From: Lonicera japonica
Lineage: Eukaryota > Streptophyta > Magnoliopsida > Dipsacales > Caprifoliaceae
DNA: 64,000 nucleotides
Direction of reading: 5' to 3'
NCBI GenBank assembly: GCA_021464415.1
Contig: CM038467.1
Location: 24,832,011-24,896,010, forward strand
Shown: piece by piece, positions 20,719-31,585 of the stretch
How the letters are laid out: the number at the start of each line of letters is the position of its first letter
How positions within the stretch are numbered: the first letter of the stretch is position 1
Made by a program: the position numbers and the translations under genes
The notes under the pieces: generated by a model
Database searches by the model: none
What the model was told of the DNA's origin: nothing
What the model saw: only the letters and a program-made list of their open reading frames with translations

Positions 20719-21083
20719 TGTTGGGATTGGGAAAAATTAGAGAATGATATTGAGAAGAAAAACGGGTTTATTTCTCTCCAGAAAATAAACAACAAGAATT
20801 ACAACAAGAATTCTTTACAAAAAAAACTTCTCACAAAACTCTCTCTTGGAGTCTCTCTATCTCTCTCTAAATATATGAACTCTTCTGATTTTTTTGATCC
20901 TCCTTCTTGCTAACTAATGGAATGGACAGGGGTATTTATAGCAAGCTTCCCCAATGCCATTCCTTCTCCACCATTGACAAAGTTGCCAACTTTGCTAATA
21001 TTTCCACCAAGCTAGTCAAAAAAGGAAACTAGCCTAGAAACCTTCTAGATGGAGCTTCTAGATGAAGCTGGACTTTTCTTTCA
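20719..21083 (-). repeat. Right LTR of the palindromic derivative, inverted
   Basis: It is a 365-bp inverted copy of 18231-18582 with scattered substitutions and a 12-bp insertion near 20800 (an extra ACAAGAATT-like unit). It retains the canonical TG...CA ends. Confidence 0.8.
20933..20940 (-). promoter_or_regulatory. TATA box, right LTR, pointing toward the gag
   Basis: TATAAATA on the minus strand is the counterpart of the site at 18373-18380. The two promoters converge on the gag. Confidence 0.6.
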
Positions 21084-21630
21084 GTCTGGGAGGTGTGTAA
21101 CCATTTTTTTAGTTTATGCCATTAGTGTTTGAATATTAAAGTTCTGCCTTGGATCTCATATTATCTGTGGTTTTTTTGGTGGAACACAAATATATCATTT
21201 TGTTTAGATTCCTTATAATTGTAAATGCACGGTTTAGTAAATTATAATTCTTTCTCCTAAATTAAAAGTTTGTCTTTGAAATTTGTAATTTTAAAAAACA
21301 CATAAAGTTAAAACATATTCACTCAATGGTAAATAATAAAACCTTTTATATATAATAAGACTTGGTACATTGAGTATATCTCATAAAATAAAGTGAGACC
21401 CTTAATGTGAATAAAAAAAGTCTTTTGTTACTTTCTCCGCAGGGCAGGGGGTTTTAGTTTATAACATTCGTTTTGTTATGCCGCATTTCAATCAATTAAA
21501 ATATAATTTTTTTTATTTAAACTGAGCAAATAGAAATAACTCTAGAATTTATTAAATTTGATGATTTATGTATTGATGTTGTGTGGTTTTTTGATTGTTG
21601 CTTTTTTATGCAGCTTCAGCTTTTGCTAAT
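21084..21630. other. Non-coding stretch
   Basis: AT-rich, and nothing is recognised. Confidence 0.5.
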
Positions 21631-22454
21631 GAAGTATTCATGGGCGCATGAGATATATCGTTTTGGTTGATTTTTTTGGACTCTGTAAAAACACAAATTC
21701 GCATGCGCCGAACCAATAAAATATCACTGCCATTGACAGGTGATGTTCTTCTCTATCTTTTTCTTTGATGAAACTAGATTTTCAAGTTTTATTAGTTTTT
21801 CTTTGAGATTTTTATGTTGATTTTTTTTACAGATCTATATAATAAGGGGTAATTCAACTTGAAAAATATTTTTTTTTTGTTTTTTCACATTCAACTTAGA
21901 ATGGCTTCTTAATACACAAGTATATGCTTTTTTTAACTGTGTTCTTATGGGAATTAATATCTATTTGATTGTATCCGACATAAGAAGTACTAACTAATTA
22001 GTCTATCTTTTCAGGATTTTTGAATGCTTTAGTAATAAAAAGACGCGAAACTTCTTACTCTCTTTCTAACTAGTGTCATTAAAATCATTTTGATTTTTAA
22101 TTTTTTGTATATAATAAAATTTTATTATTTGCAAAAGTGTATCATGGTTTTTTATGAAGAAATTGATCTTAAAAAAAGAATAAGATATTTATTAACAGTC
22201 CCATTGATCAACTGCCATTTATATGTTTTGCATGATATCATCACTGGCTATCTTTTGTTCTTTTTTTTTTAAAAATAAATTGTTATGTGTTAGTTTATAT
22301 TTTTTTTGGGAGTTTCGTTAATTAATAATTACACAAGTGACGAGTGCTATTGGCATTGTTTATCCCTAGTGTATAGTTATTTCACTGGTATTGCTACAAC
22401 AAATAATAAGCTTTATTTTGTGAATTTTGTGCGTCGTAGAGGAAAAAACTAAAC

Positions 22455-22670
22455 TTATATAACTCTTATATTCATGTGTAAAATCAAATTATTCACGAAG
22501 CTACAATAACTTTCTACCGTCTCAACAATAACATCAGGCAAAGCGTAGGGGTGGATGCCTATGATTGCATGTTCTATGATGGGTTTACATAGGTTAAATG
22601 TGTATATAGGGGCATCGGTCACAATATTGAGTACTGGTTTTGCCATGATATATACAAGTTGATATATCAT
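22455..22670 (-). CDS. Unrecognised 71-residue frame in the left arm
   Basis: The frame includes NLCKPIIEHAIIGIHPYALP. The inverted counterpart at about 23745-23940 keeps similar residues (EPILERAIISIHLNSLP) but contains stops, so the segment looks like a decayed exon. I cannot assign a family. The frame could be fortuitous. Confidence 0.2.
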   Translation of the reverse strand: MIYQLVYIMAKPVLNIVTDAPIYTFNLCKPIIEHAIIGIHPYALPDVIVETVESYCSFVNNLILHMNIRVI

Positions 22671-22941
22671 ATATATGTACTGTAGACACTCAGCGAATGC
22701 TGAAGCAATGTTTTTTTTATTATTTTAAAAACATTCGACTTCATTCTCGAGTGATGGGTGAGTTCTATCATGGAGGTTAATTGCTTTATTCATTCAAATT
22801 TTACTAGAATTTTAGTGTAAGTATCATGAAAAATCATCTTAAGTCAGTTTATCATTATTCTTTTATATATTTAATTGGTTCATAATTTTCGAATATATAT
22901 ATAGGGATGTTATACAAGGTTTAGTCCATCTCCACTAAGAC

Positions 22942-23187
22942 TTGAGGCATCGGCATGGTGCAATTGCGTTGAACATTATCTATAAAGTGAGGGGTAGAGC
23001 AAAGTTAGAAAATCTGACCCGTAATGATAGGTATGATACTGCTAATTCAATTAATAGCGACTGTTTAAAGTTGAGAATTCTGGTGCAAGCTGTTGTTCAA
23101 CGCCTAGATGGTGAGTTGACAGAAGAACTGCAACATTTCATCCAGTGCCTTGATACCATCCATAACTCGTGCGTATATTTCTATTAA
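22942..23187 (+). CDS. Unrecognised 81-residue frame in the left arm
   Basis: It begins MRHRHGAIALN and ends near the palindrome centre with LDGELTEELQHFIQCLDT. The opposite-arm copy (about 23240-23490) has several stops. The composition looks more gene-like than the surroundings, but no family is recognised. Confidence 0.2.
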   Translation: MRHRHGAIALNIIYKVRGRAKLENLTRNDRYDTANSINSDCLKLRILVQAVVQRLDGELTEELQHFIQCLDTIHNSCVYFY

Positions 23188-24082
23188 TGTCGTATCTATG
23201 TGTGTTAACGCTCATAAATTATGCAACATTAATAAAAATTTACGTGTGAGTCGTGTATGGTATTAAGGAACCTGGATGAAATGTTGCAGTTCTTTTGTCA
23301 CCTTACCATCTAGGCGTTGAACAACAACTTCTAGCACCATTCTCAACATTAAGCAATTACTATTAGTTGAAGTAGCAGCATTATACCCATCATTGCAGGT
23401 TAGATTTCCCAACTTTGCCATACCCCCCACTTTATAGATAGTGTTTTACGCAATTGTTCATCCCAGTGCCTCAAGTCTCGGTGGAGATAGATTAAACCTT
23501 TTATAACATCCCTATATATATATTTTTAGAAATTATACCTATTAAATATATGAAAGAATAATGATTTAAGATGAATTTTCATGGTATTTTAAAATTCTAG
23601 CAAAAATTGGGATGGATAAAACGATTGGCTTACATGATAGAACCCATCTATCTCTCGAGAGTGAAGTCAGATGTTTCTGAAACAAATAACATTGCTTCAA
23701 GATTTGTCGGGTGTCTGCAGTACATCCGTAAGAGATATTAACTTGTATATATCATGACAAAACTATACCTGTACTCGGTATTCTGACCAATGCGTCAATA
23801 TAAATATAGCATGTGTGAACCCATCTTGGAGCGTGCAATCATAAGCATCCACCTCAACTCTCTGCCTGATATTATTATTGAAGAGTAGAAAGTCATTGTA
23901 ACTTTGTGAATAACTTGATTCTTCGCATGAATAAACAAGTTATATAAGTTCAATTTTTTCCTCTATTCACACAAAATAAAATTTATTATTTATTGTAGTA
24001 ATAACAGTGAAATAATTTTACACTCAAAATAACATGTGTCAATGACATTTGTCACTCTTATAATTAGTAAGCAACAAAACTC

Positions 24083-25412
24083 GTCAAAAAGCTCTTAAAA
24101 TTATTTCATATGCTTTAATAGACATATATTCTCACTTTAATAATTTTTCCTCTTAAATAGTAGTGAACCCTCGTGACTCCCCCCGTGATGCTTGTCCAAA
24201 TATTATTTCTATTGAGAAAAAAATCATTTCTCTCTCATGATGTGGTCCCCCACCTATCAGAAATTCCAAAACTCTTCCAATTTTTCGTATTCGGCGGTGG
24301 GAATCGGTACTTGATTGGTAGATGCTTCCCAAAATCATGGTCCTCCTTGTAGTTTTACTTGTAGCCATGTGCAAGTTTTAAATTAGGTGGTCCCCGCTCC
24401 ACATGTGCAAGTCAACAAAGAAGAATTGGATTCCAACTTTTTAGTTTGGTTCCCTCTCTAGTGGGATTTTCTTCAAAACAGTTAAAATCTCAAAAAGTTT
24501 TTTGTAGTCCCCCACTTAGAATTTCATGGAAAAATATTTTTAAGACCAAAAAGTCTTGTTTTGCCAAAGTGGGTTTTGAACCCCACATTTTTGACCCATT
24601 TTTGAACCCCACATTCAGCCAATTCCTCTTGATCCTAGGCCCAATTTTCAAGAACCCCACCTCTCTTTGCGTAGCAAGCTCGATGTTTATTTGGACAATG
24701 GCCCTATTTCTCTTGAGCCTTCCATTTTAATTTTAAACCAACCCTCTAATGAGCCTCCCATGCAACCCACAGTTCCTCTTTTGCATTACGGGTCTTCTAT
24801 CCTTGACCCGCTCATTTCTTCCGGTACCATTTGCCAACATCCTAGTCTCCATAAAAATCCCACCATTTATAATTGTTCTCTTAATTTATCTAATGAGAAA
24901 TTAATAGAATTAATTTTCTCTAATAATTTTTCTCCCGAAGCTTTGGCTCGCCAGCATGAGCAATTCAAAGATCATTGCTACACTTGGGAAGATTGCATAG
25001 AAGAAGATGAGAGTCCTCCTTTTAACCCTCACTCCTCGAATTCGCGGCAAGAAAGAAGAAAACATGCCGGAGACGAGGACAAATCTTTTAAAAAAGCACA
25101 TAAAGTCTAAGGATTTTAGTTGCTTTTTCTTGATGCATTTCGATGTTGGTTGTTGGTTTTCTATTCGGCCTTGTATTGCGGCCTTTTTATTGCTTCTCGG
25201 GCTTGTATTTTGGCATTTTTTGCTTTTCTTGAGTGGCGAACTTTGTTGTATAAGCTAAGTTGCTATGTTGATTTACTTTCTTTATCATTTCGAAGGCTTT
25301 TGTAAGCCTTTGGTGTGGGCCTTTTGTAGCCTCCATCTTTCTTTTTTTGTTATTTATGTCATTACTCTAATGTCCTATCTAGGGCTTAGAGGATTAAAAA
25401 GAAAAAAAAAAA
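24083..25412 (+). mobile_element. Poly(A) retroposon (LINE-like) inside the right palindrome arm
   Basis: It is flanked by 9-bp direct repeats ACAAAACTC (24074-24082 and 25412-25420) and ends in an A-rich tail (GATTAAAAAG plus a run of As). The left arm shows the empty site: near 22310 the complement reads CGAAACTCCC without interruption. Direction, poly(A) and target duplication fit a LINE-type insertion. The 3' part (about 25110-25390) is T-rich and reads like a plant LINE 3' region, but no reverse transcriptase is present, so the family stays open. Confidence 0.75.
24667..25110 (+). CDS. Unrecognised 147-residue frame in the retroposon
   Basis: It starts MRSKLDVYLDNGPIS and ends with a charged tail (RQERRKHAGDEDKSFKKAHKV in part). 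It is hydrophilic, with no membrane segment and no zinc knuckle. Position within a poly(A) retroposon and a basic C-terminus would suit part of a LINE ORF1 or a captured transcript. Upstream, in another frame, 24446-24730 is also open, hinting at a frameshift. Confidence 0.35.
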   Translation: MRSKLDVYLDNGPISLEPSILILNQPSNEPPMQPTVPLLHYGSSILDPLISSGTICQHPSLHKNPTIYNCSLNLSNEKLIELIFSNNFSPEALARQHEQFKDHCYTWEDCIEEDESPPFNPHSSNSRQERRKHAGDEDKSFKKAHKV

Positions 25413-26202
25413 CAAAACTCTTAGAACAATATAAACTAACAATGACATAACAATTTTTTTTTAAAAAAGAAAAGATAAAGCCAATGATGATGGCATTATG
25501 CAAAACATATAAATTGCGGTTGATTGATGGGACTACTAATAAATGTATGATTTTCTTAAAAATCGATTTCTTAAAAAAAAACTATGATACACTTTTGTTA
25601 ATAATAAAATTTTATTATATGCAATAAATTAAAAACCAAAACAATTTTAATTACACGCGCTAGGAGAAGAGAGTTAGAAATTTTGCGTCCTTTTATTACT
25701 AAAGCATTTGAAAATCTTGCAAAGACAGACTATTTGGCTAGCATTTCTTGTGTTGGATACAATCAAATAGATACTAATTTCCGTAAAAAAACCATGTACT
25801 TGTGTAGTAAGAAAACATTTTAAAGTTGAATGCGAAAAAATAAACAATTTTTAAGTTAAATTATCCCGTATTATATAGATCTGTAAAAGAATTCAACATA
25901 AAAACTTGAAGGAAAAACTAACAAAACTTAAAGATCTAGTTTCATTAAAGAAAGAGATAGAGAAAGAACATCCCCTGTCAATGTTAGTGATGCTTTGTTG
26001 GTTTGGCGCATACGAATTTATGTTTTTGTAGAATTCAGAAAAGTAAACTAAAATGATAAATCTCATGCACCCATGAATACCTGATTGGAAAATGGCATAT
26101 AAATAATATATAACAATAATATTCTTACTTTGTTATTCACATGCAGGTTGGTCAACAAAAATCCCTAAGCATTGCTTTCCATATTGTTGAACCCTTGTAT
26201 AT

Positions 26203-26286
26203 ATTGCTCGAATTTGTGGGATTACTATGGGACTATCTTTCCATTATGTATAGAAATTCCACAGTAATCCCACAGATTCGAGCAAT
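26203..26286 (+). other. Precursor-microRNA-like hairpin
   Basis: ATTGCTCGAATTTGTGGGAT and following bases at 26203-26230 pair with 26259-26286. The stem is 28 bp with one G:U wobble and one mismatch, and the loop is 28 nt. The total of 84 nt is in the plant pre-miRNA size range. It lies inside a small open frame (26141-26410) of no recognised identity. No known miRNA family is recognised. Confidence 0.4.
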
Positions 26287-26289
26287 GCA

Positions 26290-27138
26290 AGAGTTTTTGG
26301 ATGTCAAGAATTCTTTGTGTGATCGCAAACTATTATTAAGACCAAGTGTACTAGCATTGTACATGCATGGAAATTATTTGAAACGTATTTCTTTGATTCG
26401 GATTCAATAGACTAGGGTCGCAGCAGTAATCCAGGAATGTAAAGATATATATATATATATATATAAATTTATATATAAACACACATAAGCAATAGTTAAT
26501 AGCACATAAACAAAATAATTTATGAGTGCTCACACACACAGGTGCGACATTAAATCAAAAGGACAATATAAAGAAAGAGCAAAACTAGTAAGTATAAAAA
26601 AAAAATCAAGATTATAACCTTAAACTAATTTTCGACTTGTTACTATCATTAATCACTTTCTTTCTCATAATTCAAAGCAGATGTGCATGGTTCAAATTTA
26701 TTTGGGTTATAACTTTCACTTTTTGAGTTCTTCATTTCTCATAAAGAAATCATGAGTCCAATTTGTAAAGCATCAAATTTCAAAAAAAGCAAATTACACT
26801 GGCAAATTAGATGAAGTGGTCGTAACAGCACCGACTTAGTACAAGAGGTCATTTGGGTTCTGGGTACCATTTATTTAATATAATTGAGTTTTTGGGTACC
26901 AAAGTTTCTAGTAATGATATTGTGAGTACCATTTTATACATTTTTATTAGTCAACGTTAGCGGTTAATGGACTCTCATTAACCACCATGTGATATACTAT
27001 AATTGGCCTCAACCCTTGCCACATGCTCTCCTCTAGATACCTGTATCGCTCACCTCCATTTACAAATCTCCCTCCACTTTTCTTTCCCTCTATGCAAAAC
27101 CCCACCATCTCTTCCATTACAAAACAATAATAATTTAA
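26290..27138. other. Non-coding stretch
   Basis: There is a TA microsatellite at 26448-26466 and no gene. The small open frames at 26351-26539 and 26947-27162 are low-complexity or antisense and unsupported. Confidence 0.5.
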
Positions 27139-27486
27139 GAGTATCTTCAACAAATTTTTCAAAAGATTAAAGTGTAATTTTTTTGAAAAATCACATTAAA
27201 ATTGGTTCCAACAAAAATAGCAAAATCGACTCTCTATTTTGAATAGTCATTCTCTCTCTTCAAATTTGATTAGAGAAAAAGGGCTCTTTAAATTATTTTT
27301 TTGAATTTTTTATTTGATTGAAGTTTGTATTAGTCAAATAAGACACTAACCTCATTAATTGCTACGAATTTAACATGAAATATATTAAAATATTATCATT
27401 TAAAGAACTTGTTTGAGTCATTTGAAACTGTTCTTCAAAAGTCACTCTTCAAATTGCCAATTTTGAAAAGCTTGTTAGAGATACTC
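27139..27486. mobile_element. Tourist-like MITE with TAA target duplication
   Basis: The left end GAGTATCTTCAACAA and the complement of the right end, GAGTATCTCTAACAA, are inverted repeats continuing into CTTTTCAAAA. TAA flanks both sides (27136-27138, 27487-27489). A 348-bp length and TAA duplication fit PIF/Harbinger-derived MITEs. Confidence 0.8.
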
Positions 27487-27604
27487 TAACGAGATGCATC
27501 CAATCTCCACCGCCCTAGACCTAAACCCTAGACCAAATCACAAGCCTACTCTCTTGCTTCCTTTCCTGTGTCTCTCTGTCAAATCCTTCATCGAATGGTG
27601 CCAA

Positions 27605-27785
27605 ACTAAGCCTCTTGGCCCAATGATATAAGATTATATTGGGACAGTCTTTGGGTCGATTGTGTTTGCTCCCCAGGCCAATCCTTGAAGCTATCAAAAT
27701 AGTGCTTAGTTAATGACAGATACGAACTACGAGTGGTGAATGGTCAAGGTGCGAGAAAATTGATCTGGACACTTTGTAGACAAAC
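27605..27785 (+). mobile_element. tRNA-derived SINE, near full length
   Basis: The head contains a box A-like TGGCCCAATGATATAAG and a decayed box B-like GGGTCGATTGTG. The tail GTCAAGGTGCGAGAAAATTG ... GGACACTTTGTAGAC matches the SINEs at 11891-12065 and 1566-1616. It is the only one of the three that keeps the tRNA-like head. It lies at the left edge of duplication copy B. Confidence 0.65.
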
Positions 27786-28220
27786 GAAGAAGAAGTTACG
27801 GCAATAACAATAATACATTGTACCCCTCATAGCATTTATGTAACCCAATCATTTCATTGCTTCTAACTTAAATTGCCACTAATTTAAATCATAATTTTTT
27901 TAAAAAAAGAAAATATTTAAAATATGTCACTTGACCAAGAATGATTTAGAATTAATTGTTATTGATGGTTTTTGTAGTTACTAATTAATTAGCCTTTCAG
28001 TTATTTTATGCTTTCTACTTGTGGCCATTCTATTCAAGTGCTTGAATCCTGACAGGAAGGATGTAATTTTGCTCTTTTAAATGGAATGAGTTTGGTTAAT
28101 TCCATATCGTTCTCTACTTCTCTTCTTTAAATCTTTGCCCTTAAAGATACGCATATTGTCTACAATAGAGAAAAAGAAATGGGATTCCCGTAGGACCCAC
28201 CCCTATCTCGACTATTTGAA

Positions 28221-28741
28221 GAGAATCTCTAATAGGCATGCGTAAATCATGCTACATAAGATTTGTATAAAATTTACACATTGTGTATAATTTTTGATAC
28301 TCCAATAGTGTTATGTAAAAGATGTCACATCATCTTTTGTGTAAAATGGGCTCATATTTTACACATCCTTCTCATCATTTTATATCTCCAACTTTTTACA
28401 AAAACTTCAAAAGAGAAAAAATAAAAAATAAAAATATATTTTGTAATAAAACTTGCATATTTGAATTCTACTCATCAAGATTTTTAAATCAATACCCACT
28501 TTGGCTATTTAATTATAAATAAAAAATATTTATAAAAAATGTTGTATATTATATATTCCACGTGTTCTATATAATTGGTGCATCATAATTTTACACAAGA
28601 TTATAAGTATGAACCATTGGACCAAAAATGAAAATGTGTATAATTTATGTGTAAAACAACTTTTTATCAATCAAATGTCAATTATTTATTAGTCCACATG
28701 TTTTTACACATCAATTTTACACATTGCTATAGGAGATGCTC
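28221..28741. mobile_element. MITE present only in copy B
   Basis: The left end is GAGAATCTCTAATAGGCATG, and the complement of the right end is GAGCATCTCCTATAGCAATG. The inverted repeats continue into GTAAA boxes. The corresponding place in copy A, near 3245, has no such sequence. The target duplication is unclear. Confidence 0.75.
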
Positions 28742-29599
28742 TAACATTTTAATTATAATTTTTATTGTTATAATAAATAAAAATTATACAATATGATCAA
28801 TTTCACAATTAATATGATATGTATTTTTAGTCAGACGCGTATTAACTACCCTCCTCATGTTAGACCGGCACTAAATATCCGTCTCTCTCCCAACCGCCAC
28901 AATTAAATGCAGAACATCTTTCAAGCAAATATAACCTCCATATTATACTATTATAAGAGAACTGTCACAAAAACATTGCATAAATAAAAGTCAAAACTTA
29001 TGGGCTTCTTGAATTATTTTGAGAAACATGAAAATAATGCAAGTGAGATACACACTTTAAAAGGAGGGGGTAGAGGTTTAGGGGGTGGGTCGGGAAGATT
29101 AGAGGCGATGTGTAGTCACCATACTCGAAGTAGCCGCCTTATTTAATAAAAGGAGGATGGCCCTACACAATAATAACAAAAAACAATCTTGTCCTAGGCT
29201 TTGATGTGATACTTTCGTTAATTGGGGTGGAATTTTGTACCAAAAATGATGTACACCATACTAATACCACCGATTTCTGCTGAATTTTGATAATGAAATG
29301 ATATGTCGATAATTGTACCGTATCAGTGGCGTACGGCATGATACAGATAATGATTTTTATTATCGGTGATATACCGTATAATACCATTACTAATGACACA
29401 TGGTACAAAATGATTTTGTTGCTCTGCGTCCTTACTCCCTCATTCTTTTACTATATCTATACCTTTGCAAAAAATTTAAACTATGCATGTCTTTAATATA
29501 TTCTTATATAATATAACAGAATAATTGTGTTTGTGTCCTGTTGTCAAGAAACATGTTCGACGCAATAAGAGATACGAATTTGAATATACTGTCTTACAT

Positions 29600-30955
29600 T
29601 TTGAATTAATACTATTTTCTTAATCTAAAGTTGCAAAGCATTTGTGATGCTCAGTGTGTGCTCGAGACTGGGACTAGATGGAGTATCGGAAATGGGCAAT
29701 CTGTTCTGATGTGGCATGACCGGTGGCTGCCGAGACCAACTACTTTCAAACCGATCACTCCATGTTTGGAGGACTTCTCAAACTTGAAGACGTGTGACTT
29801 ATTGCTTCCTAATGGGAGTTGGAACGAAAATTTGATTAGGCAAATTTTTTCCCCATCAATGCAGATATCATTTGTGCCTTACCTTCAAGTCATTTGGGTG
29901 TGGGAAATAAGCTTATTTGGCATTTTGATCGATTTGGAAGGTAAACCACCAAAAGCGGGTATCATGTGGCAAAATCAATTTGCGTTATTAACAGGCAACA
30001 AGATCATGCTGGGGAATGTTTGTCGAGGGCTAATAATTGGGTTCACAATTTGTCGAAGTTGGACGCTTTCTTTGGTAGATTTGGACGAATTCGCTACCCA
30101 CCCGGCTGACTGTTTTAATTGAAAGGTGAGTATTTCCTCTTTTCCCGTTATGTTCTGCTAAATGAAACTGTTATACATGCGATTAGAGACTGCTCTTATG
30201 TGCGTCAAATTTGGTTGGGTTCGGGGCTGTTGGTGGAGGTTTGAGTTTAGAAAGCAGTTGAAGGGCGGGAATGGCTTCTGGTCGTGTGGGAATTAAAGGG
30301 TGAAAAGGTTCCCTTGGTGATGACAATTGCGTGGCTGGTTATATGGTACCTTTGAAATTATGTTGTGCACAACGCGGTCCCTTGGAATGTAGCGGGAATA
30401 ATTGACAAAGCGGATGGTATATTAACCTATTTTAGAGCTGTCAATCTTACAACCCCACTGTCTTTCTCCTCTTCGATTGGTAAATGGGAGGCACCTCCTG
30501 AAGATGATTTTAAAATAAATTTTGGTGCAACTTGGGATTAATGTGCTAGCAGTGAAGTAGGAATTGGTGTTGTTATTAGGGATATCACGCAGGTGTCTTT
30601 TTTGCGGGTTTAAAGCAAGGGTGAAGGAGTAGAGCCATGTCGGCTGGGATACCGGAGCTAATGTCTGCTCGAGACACAATTACATTTGCATGGGAAGCGA
30701 CATTTAGAGACGTGATCTTGGAGGGTGATAATATTTTTGTTATGCATGCAATAGTAGCCGACGTGTTTCAAACGGATCTTGCTTGTAATAGACTGCTGTT
30801 TTGTTTTGTCAAAAGAGAAGGCAATTGTGTAGCTCACTTTTTAGCTAATTAAAAATGTTAAAAATGTAGTCGACTTTGTAGTCTGGTTAGATGATCCACA
30901 TGAATGGTTTGTAAGTTTTTAACTATTGATATTTTGTAATGAAAGATAATTTTTT
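29600..30955 (+). pseudogene. Decayed plant L1-type LINE, 3' part of ORF2
   Basis: An open stretch at 29631-30122 encodes SICDAQCVLETGTRWSIGNG followed by WHDRWLPRP, the segment before and within the zinc-binding (zf-RVT) region of plant LINE ORF2. From about 30480 a broken frame gives WEAPPEDDFKINFGATWD and GIGVVIRD, the start of the RNase H-like domain. The end FCFVKREGNCVAHFL lies near 30795-30840. Stops and frameshifts occur throughout, and no reverse transcriptase core is present, consistent with 5' truncation at insertion and later decay. Copy A retains only the last 180 bp. Confidence 0.85.
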
Positions 30956-31277
30956 TTTTTTCGAAAGAAAAAAATCGTAATTTAAATTAAGGAGACTAAA
31001 ATATCATAATTTTCAGAAAATTAACAAAAACAACCGCCATCATCATCTGGCGCTTAATTAATAGATGCATTAATTTTACTTGGGTTGAGCAAACCATAAA
31101 TTTCAAAATAATGTAAACAATATAATTAAAAATATGAATTTTTAATTCGTTGGAAAAGTTTAAATATTACAAATTGTGTAAGACTCTTGAAAAGAATGTC
31201 CCCTTATTCAACGGGTGAAGTCTCAATATAATCAAAATAGAGGTAAGTTAATTTCAACATAAAATTAACAAATCTAA

Positions 31278-31585
31278 GACTCCGTTTGATAGTAACATGG
31301 AAAATGAAAATAAAAACAATTAATTTGAGTGAGAAGATGGAAAATAAGTTGAGGCATATGATGAAATACTCTCTATTTCATACTTATTTTTGTGAGCATA
31401 TGTCCTCCATCATTCTTTAATATTTTGTGAAAAAAATTTCTCCATCATCACCCAAAGAAAATTTTGTCATGGAAAAAAGCAAAAAGTAAGAGTTAATCTC
31501 ACCACATCCTTCAACTTATTTTCCATCTTCTCACCTAAATTAGTTATTTTTATTTTCATTTTCCATGTTGCTATCAAACGGAGCC
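31278..31585. mobile_element. MITE with 50-bp inverted ends, present only in copy B
   Basis: It begins GACTCCGTTTGATAG and ends with the complement of GGCTCCGTTTGATAG. The inverted similarity extends through AACATGGAAAATGAAAATAA. Copy A is uninterrupted here (near 4175). The element would fold into a near-complete hairpin. Confidence 0.85.

Larger units (their letters stand above)
18231..21083. mobile_element. Palindromic Copia derivative: two 5' halves facing inward around one gag
   Basis: The left arm 18231-19144 consists of LTR, primer-binding site, leader and the gag ATG. The right arm 20167-21083 is an inverted copy of exactly that segment, again LTR through ATG. Between them lies a plus-strand gag with the start of protease. 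The outer ends are both LTR starts (TGAAAGAAAAG and its complement). The 5-bp flanks (TTAAT, GTCTG) are not duplicated. There is no 3' LTR in direct orientation and no integrase or reverse transcriptase. This is not a normal LTR element; it could come from two opposite insertions with loss of the middle, or from template switching. Confidence 0.85.
21631..23192 (+). repeat. Left arm of a 4.45-kb imperfect palindrome
   Basis: It starts at GTATTCATGGGCGCATGAGA and matches in reverse complement the sequence from 26083 back to 23228. Paired landmarks are GCATGCGCCGAACCAA with TTGGTTTGGCGCATACG, and AATTGTTATGTGTTAG with AACTAACAATGACATAACAA. GCCTAGATGGTGAGTTGACAG also pairs with its complement at about 23300. 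The arms differ by many substitutions but few large gaps, except one insertion in the right arm. The centre is only about 35 nt (23193-23227). Confidence 0.85.
23228..26083 (-). repeat. Right arm of the 4.45-kb palindrome, with an insertion
   Basis: It is the reverse complement of 21631-23192, interrupted at 24083-25412 by a retroposon. Without it the arm is about 1.5 kb, like the left arm. Confidence 0.85.

Noticed and set aside
19988..20913. Frames of 60-145 residues around the inverted Copia leader
   Set aside because: Mirror-image or antisense readings of non-coding leader and LTR. None has a domain, and equivalents occur in the left arm.
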